Shown: piece after piece, positions 4,266-6,622 of the stretch
Layout: each line of letters starts with the position of its first letter
Position numbering within the stretch: position 1 is the first letter of the stretch
Source: CAZNVG01 sp964576475
GTDB taxonomy: Bacteria > Patescibacteriota > Saccharimonadia > Saccharimonadales > CAZNVG01
Length of the DNA stretch: 6,622 nucleotides
Direction: 5' to 3'
NCBI GenBank assembly: GCA_964576475.1
Contig: CAZNVG010000057.1
Span: 1-6,622, forward strand
The notes under the pieces: generated by a model
The model's database searches: none
What the model was told of the DNA's origin: nothing
What the model saw: only the letters and a program-made list of their open reading frames with translations
Translations under genes and position numbers: made by a program

Positions 4266-6072
4266 ATGCAAGATACAGAGAAATTATATTCAATGAGACA
4301 CAGTCTAGCGCACATTACTGCCTCAGCAGTGAGGAGGCTTTGGCCTAAGGCTAAATTCGGAGTAGGTCCTGTGGTCGAGAATGGCTTTTACTATGATATC
4401 GACTTGGGAGATCAAACCATATCCGAGGAAGATTTCACTCGAATTGAAGCGGAAATGCGAAAAATTGTCAGCGAGAAGCAAACATTTGAGCAATTCGATA
4501 GACCAGTGGATAGCGCTATCGAGTGGGCTCGTGCAGAAAACCAGCCATATAAAGAGGAGTTGCTCAACGACTTGAAGCGTGAGGGGACCACTTCAGCGAA
4601 GGATATAGACGCAGCCGAACTAGGAATTGCATCTGATAGAAATAGTAAGGTGGAGTCTGTCTCGTTTTATAAGAACGGCGACTTCACCGATCTTTGCAGG
4701 GGACCTCATGTGAACAATACAGGTGAGGTCGGCNNNNNNNNNNAGAGTAGCAGGTGCTTACTGGCGAGGTAAGGAAACAAATCCTCAAATGCAACGTTTA
4801 TATGGTGTTGCATTTGCATCTAAAGAAGAGCTTGACTCGTATTTGGAGCTGCTTGAGAAGGCGAAGCAAAATGATCATCGTAAGCTTGGGCGCGAACTTG
4901 ATCTATTTGTCATATCAGAACTTGTTGGACCTGGTTTGCCTCTGTTTACTCCACGGGGTACATTATTGCGTAAAATGCTGATTCAGTATTCTGAGCAGAT
5001 TCAGGAACGGCTTGGCTATCAGGCAGTGTGGGCACCCCATATGGCTAGGACTGCGCTGTATAAGGCGTCGGGACATTTCGATAAGTATCCTGAGCGTTTT
5101 TCGGTTACAAGCTCTGAGTCCGATGATGAATTCATGATGAAGCCAATGAATTGCCCTCATGTAGCTCAGATATATGCGTCACAACCTAGGAGCTTTAGAG
5201 ACCTGCCCCTAAGGTTTATGGAGACGACAACAATGTATCGTGATGAGAAGAGCGGGGAGCTGCACGGTCTGTCGAGGGTGCGAGCACTTACTCAGGATGA
5301 TTCACATGCATTCGTTAGACACGATCAGATCGAAGAAGAGTTTAGGGGAATCCTTGGAGCAGTAAAGGAGATGTACGAGACACTTGGCATGCCGCTAAGG
5401 GTAGACCTCTCCTTTAGGGATGAATCTGATGCGTATTTTGGGGATAAGGAGCTTTGGGAGAAGGCGCAACATATACTCGAGGCTCAAGCTAAGGATCAGG
5501 ACCTAGACTATAAAGTAGAGCTTGGCGAGGCTGCATTCTATGGGCCTAAAATCGATATATATGTGTCAGATTCTCTAGGGAGAGAATGGCAATGCGCCAC
5601 TGTTCAGCTGGATTTTGTGCAACCTGAACGTTTTGAGCTTGAATATACAGACTCAGACGGCAGTAAACAGAGGCCAGCAATGATACACAAGGCTATCTTG
5701 GGATCAATTGAGAGATTCCTTAGTGTTTATATAGAACACACAGCAGGATGGTTTCCGTTTTGGATGGCACCAGAACAAGTACGTGTATTAACTATAAATG
5801 ATACGGTGTCTGAATATGCATCGTCTATCGAGCAGATTTTGGCGAAGACTAGACTGGATGAGCCCTTGAGATACAACGAGCTACGATATTCTGTCGACGA
5901 TAGAAACGAGTCGCTTGGAAAGAAGATTCGGGCAGCAGTATCCCTTAGAGTGCCAGTGTTACTGATAATTGGACCTAGGGATGTTGCAGAAAAGGTAGTT
6001 AGTGTACGACTTAAGGATAAAGAAGAGAAGATACCGCTTGAGGAATTAGAGAACTTCCTCAAATCGTTGTAG
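4266..6072 (+). CDS. thrS: Threonyl-tRNA synthetase lacking the TGS domain (interrupted by an assembly gap)
   Basis: ThrRS charges tRNA-Thr and removes mischarged serine. The reading frame shifts across a 10-N gap at 4734-4743, but the two halves join smoothly. The first 156 residues give the editing domain with H12, H16 (RHSLAH) and D142, C144, H148 (DLCRGPH). The second half, 442 residues from AGA at 4744, resumes with VAGAYWRG. Class II core landmarks follow: zinc ligand Cys in KPMNCPH, motif 2 with LHGLSRVRALTQDDSH (its final His a zinc ligand), zinc His in AMIHKAILGSIERF (motif 3), then the anticodon-binding domain from about WMAPEQVRV. The total is near 603 residues against about 640 in E. 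coli, because the N-terminal TGS domain is absent. The ATG at 4266 is fixed by Shine-Dalgarno GAGGGG (4255-4260) and by the upstream terminator. Expression is probably T-box controlled. The ATL gene follows after 9 bases. Confidence 0.95.
4734..4743. other. Assembly gap inside thrS (10 N)
   Basis: Ten undetermined bases are a scaffold placeholder. Aligning the flanks to the conserved ThrRS passage between RGPH and GAYWRG, where B. subtilis has A-F-K-L-L (from memory), five residues are missing. The true gap is therefore probably 15 bases, and the apparent frameshift is an artefact of the placeholder length. Confidence 0.9.
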
Positions 6073-6075
6073 AAT
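6070..6075 (+). promoter_or_regulatory. Possible internal -10 box before the ATL gene
   Basis: TAGAAT overlaps the thrS stop codon and would place the first transcribed base at 6082, the A of the ATL start codon. There is no -35 box at 17 bases upstream and no TGn extension, so this may be chance; the same hexamer serves tgt. Confidence 0.22.
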
Positions 6076-6081
6076 AAACCT

Positions 6082-6396
6082 ATGGATGCAGCAGGAGATT
6101 TTAAAGAGCGCGTATATCTCATAGTCTCACAGATACCTCGAGGAAAGGTTATGACATATGGTCAAATTGCGGCATTGTCTGGCAACGCTCGAGCTGCTCG
6201 AATCGTTGGCGGTATCGCTCACTATGGAGATCCCTCGTTGCCTTGGCAAAGAGTAGTGAATAAGAAAGGTGGTCTTGCTGCCGGTTATCCCGGAGGTCGC
6301 GATGCGCACAGAAAGGCACTGGTGGAGGATGGTGTTTTAGTGGGAGATGATGGCTGTATAGATCTGGAGGTGCAATTATGGGATCCAGCCATCTAG
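6082..6396 (+). CDS. Alkyltransferase-like protein (ATL, MGMT-family, non-catalytic)
   Basis: This 104-residue protein is the DNA-binding half of the O6-methylguanine-DNA methyltransferase family. The family's reactive PCHRV site reads P54-W-Q-R-V58 here, so the acceptor cysteine is replaced by tryptophan as in ATL proteins. It cannot transfer alkyl groups. ATLs bind O6-alkylguanine and flag it for nucleotide excision repair. The recognition helix is intact: Tyr26 in TYGQIAAL (the base-rotating Tyr) and the arginines of NARAAR (35-40), including the likely arginine finger, then VGG (42-44). The length is typical of stand-alone ATLs, with no N-terminal RNase H-like domain. It starts 9 bases after thrS without a Shine-Dalgarno sequence and its last 19 bases overlap miaA, which indicates operon membership. 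The PWQRV version rather than PWHRV is, as I recall, also found in other bacterial ATLs. Confidence 0.92.
   Translation: MDAAGDFKERVYLIVSQIPRGKVMTYGQIAALSGNARAARIVGGIAHYGDPSLPWQRVVNKKGGLAAGYPGGRDAHRKALVEDGVLVGDDGCIDLEVQLWDPAI
6366..6370 (+). promoter_or_regulatory. Shine-Dalgarno sequence of miaA inside the ATL gene
   Basis: GGAGG, extending to GGAGGTG, lies 7 bases before the ATG at 6378 and within the ATL coding sequence. It decides the miaA start, which would otherwise be missed because it overlaps the upstream gene by 19 bases. Confidence 0.8.
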
Positions 6397-6622
6397 CACC
6401 GCTTCTCGTGATCGTTGGTGAGACCGCTTCTGGCAAAACAGCGCTATCTCTAGAGATAGCAAAAAAATGGCATGGAGAAGTAATTTGTGCAGACTCTCGC
6501 ACTATTTACAGGGGTATGAATATTGGCACTGCTAAACCTTCAATTCTTGAGCAGCAAGAAGTCGCGCATCATCTTATAGATATTGTTGACCCCGATGAAC
6601 CCTTCAGTGCAGCCATGTTTAA
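6378..6622 (+). CDS. miaA: tRNA dimethylallyltransferase MiaA, N-terminal part
   Basis: MiaA transfers the dimethylallyl group of DMAPP to adenine-37 of tRNAs that read UNN codons. Only the first 81 codons are in the window. The P-loop is GETASGKT (residues 14-21), with Glu where most MiaA proteins have Pro (GPTASGKT). The family's signature DSRTIYRGMNIGTAKP follows at about residues 39-54, including the catalytic Asp39 equivalent and the tRNA/DMAPP-contacting segment. HHLIDIVDPDEPFSAAMF closes the visible part. The start is set by a strong Shine-Dalgarno sequence 7 bases upstream, and the ATG lies inside the ATL gene in another frame, so the two are probably translationally coupled. With thrS it may form a T-box-controlled transcript. 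The 3' end is missing only because the window stops. Confidence 0.95.
   Translation, partial: MGSSHLAPLLVIVGETASGKTALSLEIAKKWHGEVICADSRTIYRGMNIGTAKPSILEQQEVAHHLIDIVDPDEPFSAAMF

Noticed and set aside
4266..6072. thrS as a frameshifted pseudogene or two separate genes
   Set aside because: The frame change falls exactly on the 10-N gap and both flanks are intact conserved sequence. The gap length alone explains it.
5727..6502. Long - strand open frames across thrS, the ATL gene and miaA (5727-6122, 6149-6502)
   Set aside because: Low-complexity serine- or histidine-rich translations antisense to well-identified genes; no Shine-Dalgarno sequence or promoter.
83..6622. Reassigned UGA (as glycine), known in some CPR lineages
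   Set aside because: All genes read through with the standard code and conserved glycines use GGN codons. No in-frame TGA is needed, although none of the seven stops seen is TGA.
1..6622. CRISPR array, insertion sequence, prophage or attachment site
   Set aside because: No direct repeats with spacers, no transposase or integrase, and no terminal inverted repeats. The tRNA 3' ends are not followed by integrase genes or repeated copies.

Overview
The window is a compact, roughly 45% GC bacterial chromosome segment with very short intergenic gaps. It is consistent with a small-genome member of the Candidate Phyla Radiation such as Saccharibacteria. That placement is an inference from gene style (a ThrRS that starts at its editing domain, dense packing, several genes without a Shine-Dalgarno sequence), not from a marker gene. 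The standard genetic code fits: every real gene reads through cleanly, and the stops used are TAA and TAG.

Layout. At the left edge is the 3' part of a tRNA-Gly(CCC). Next, on the + strand, come a small three-helix membrane protein and, 5 bp later, a membrane-embedded processive family-2 glycosyltransferase (83-2049). nrdR is convergent to them on the - strand (2054-2503). The stretch 2504-2837 is not empty. It holds an unrecorded 38-residue - strand gene with a strong Shine-Dalgarno sequence, its own promoter and an intrinsic terminator. It also holds two inverted-repeat elements and the back-to-back promoter of tgt. tgt (queuosine tRNA-guanine transglycosylase) runs 2838-3908 and is followed by tRNA-Val(GAC) with its own promoter.

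Between that tRNA and thrS (4059-4265) lies a structured leader whose 3' half folds as a T-box antiterminator. It has the invariant UGGAACC bulge between two helices, followed by an intrinsic terminator. This predicts that thrS is controlled by uncharged tRNA-Thr, and it is the most interesting element here. thrS (4266-6072) is one gene broken only by a 10-N assembly gap. It is followed at 9 bp by an alkyltransferase-like DNA repair protein (ATL), which overlaps the start of miaA (cut by the window end).

How the genes fit together. The right two thirds are about tRNA: two tRNA genes, two tRNA-modifying enzymes acting at position 34 (Tgt) and 37 (MiaA), and a tRNA charging enzyme with its tRNA-sensing riboswitch. 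If thrS, the ATL gene and miaA are one transcript, the T-box would gate all three. The left third encodes a probable cell-surface polysaccharide synthase with a small membrane partner, plus the ribonucleotide-reductase repressor. Promoter hexamers sit so close to the start codons of nrdR, tgt, the 114-residue gene and perhaps the ATL gene that their mRNAs would be leaderless or nearly so. In contrast, thrS, miaA and the small - strand gene carry clear Shine-Dalgarno sequences.
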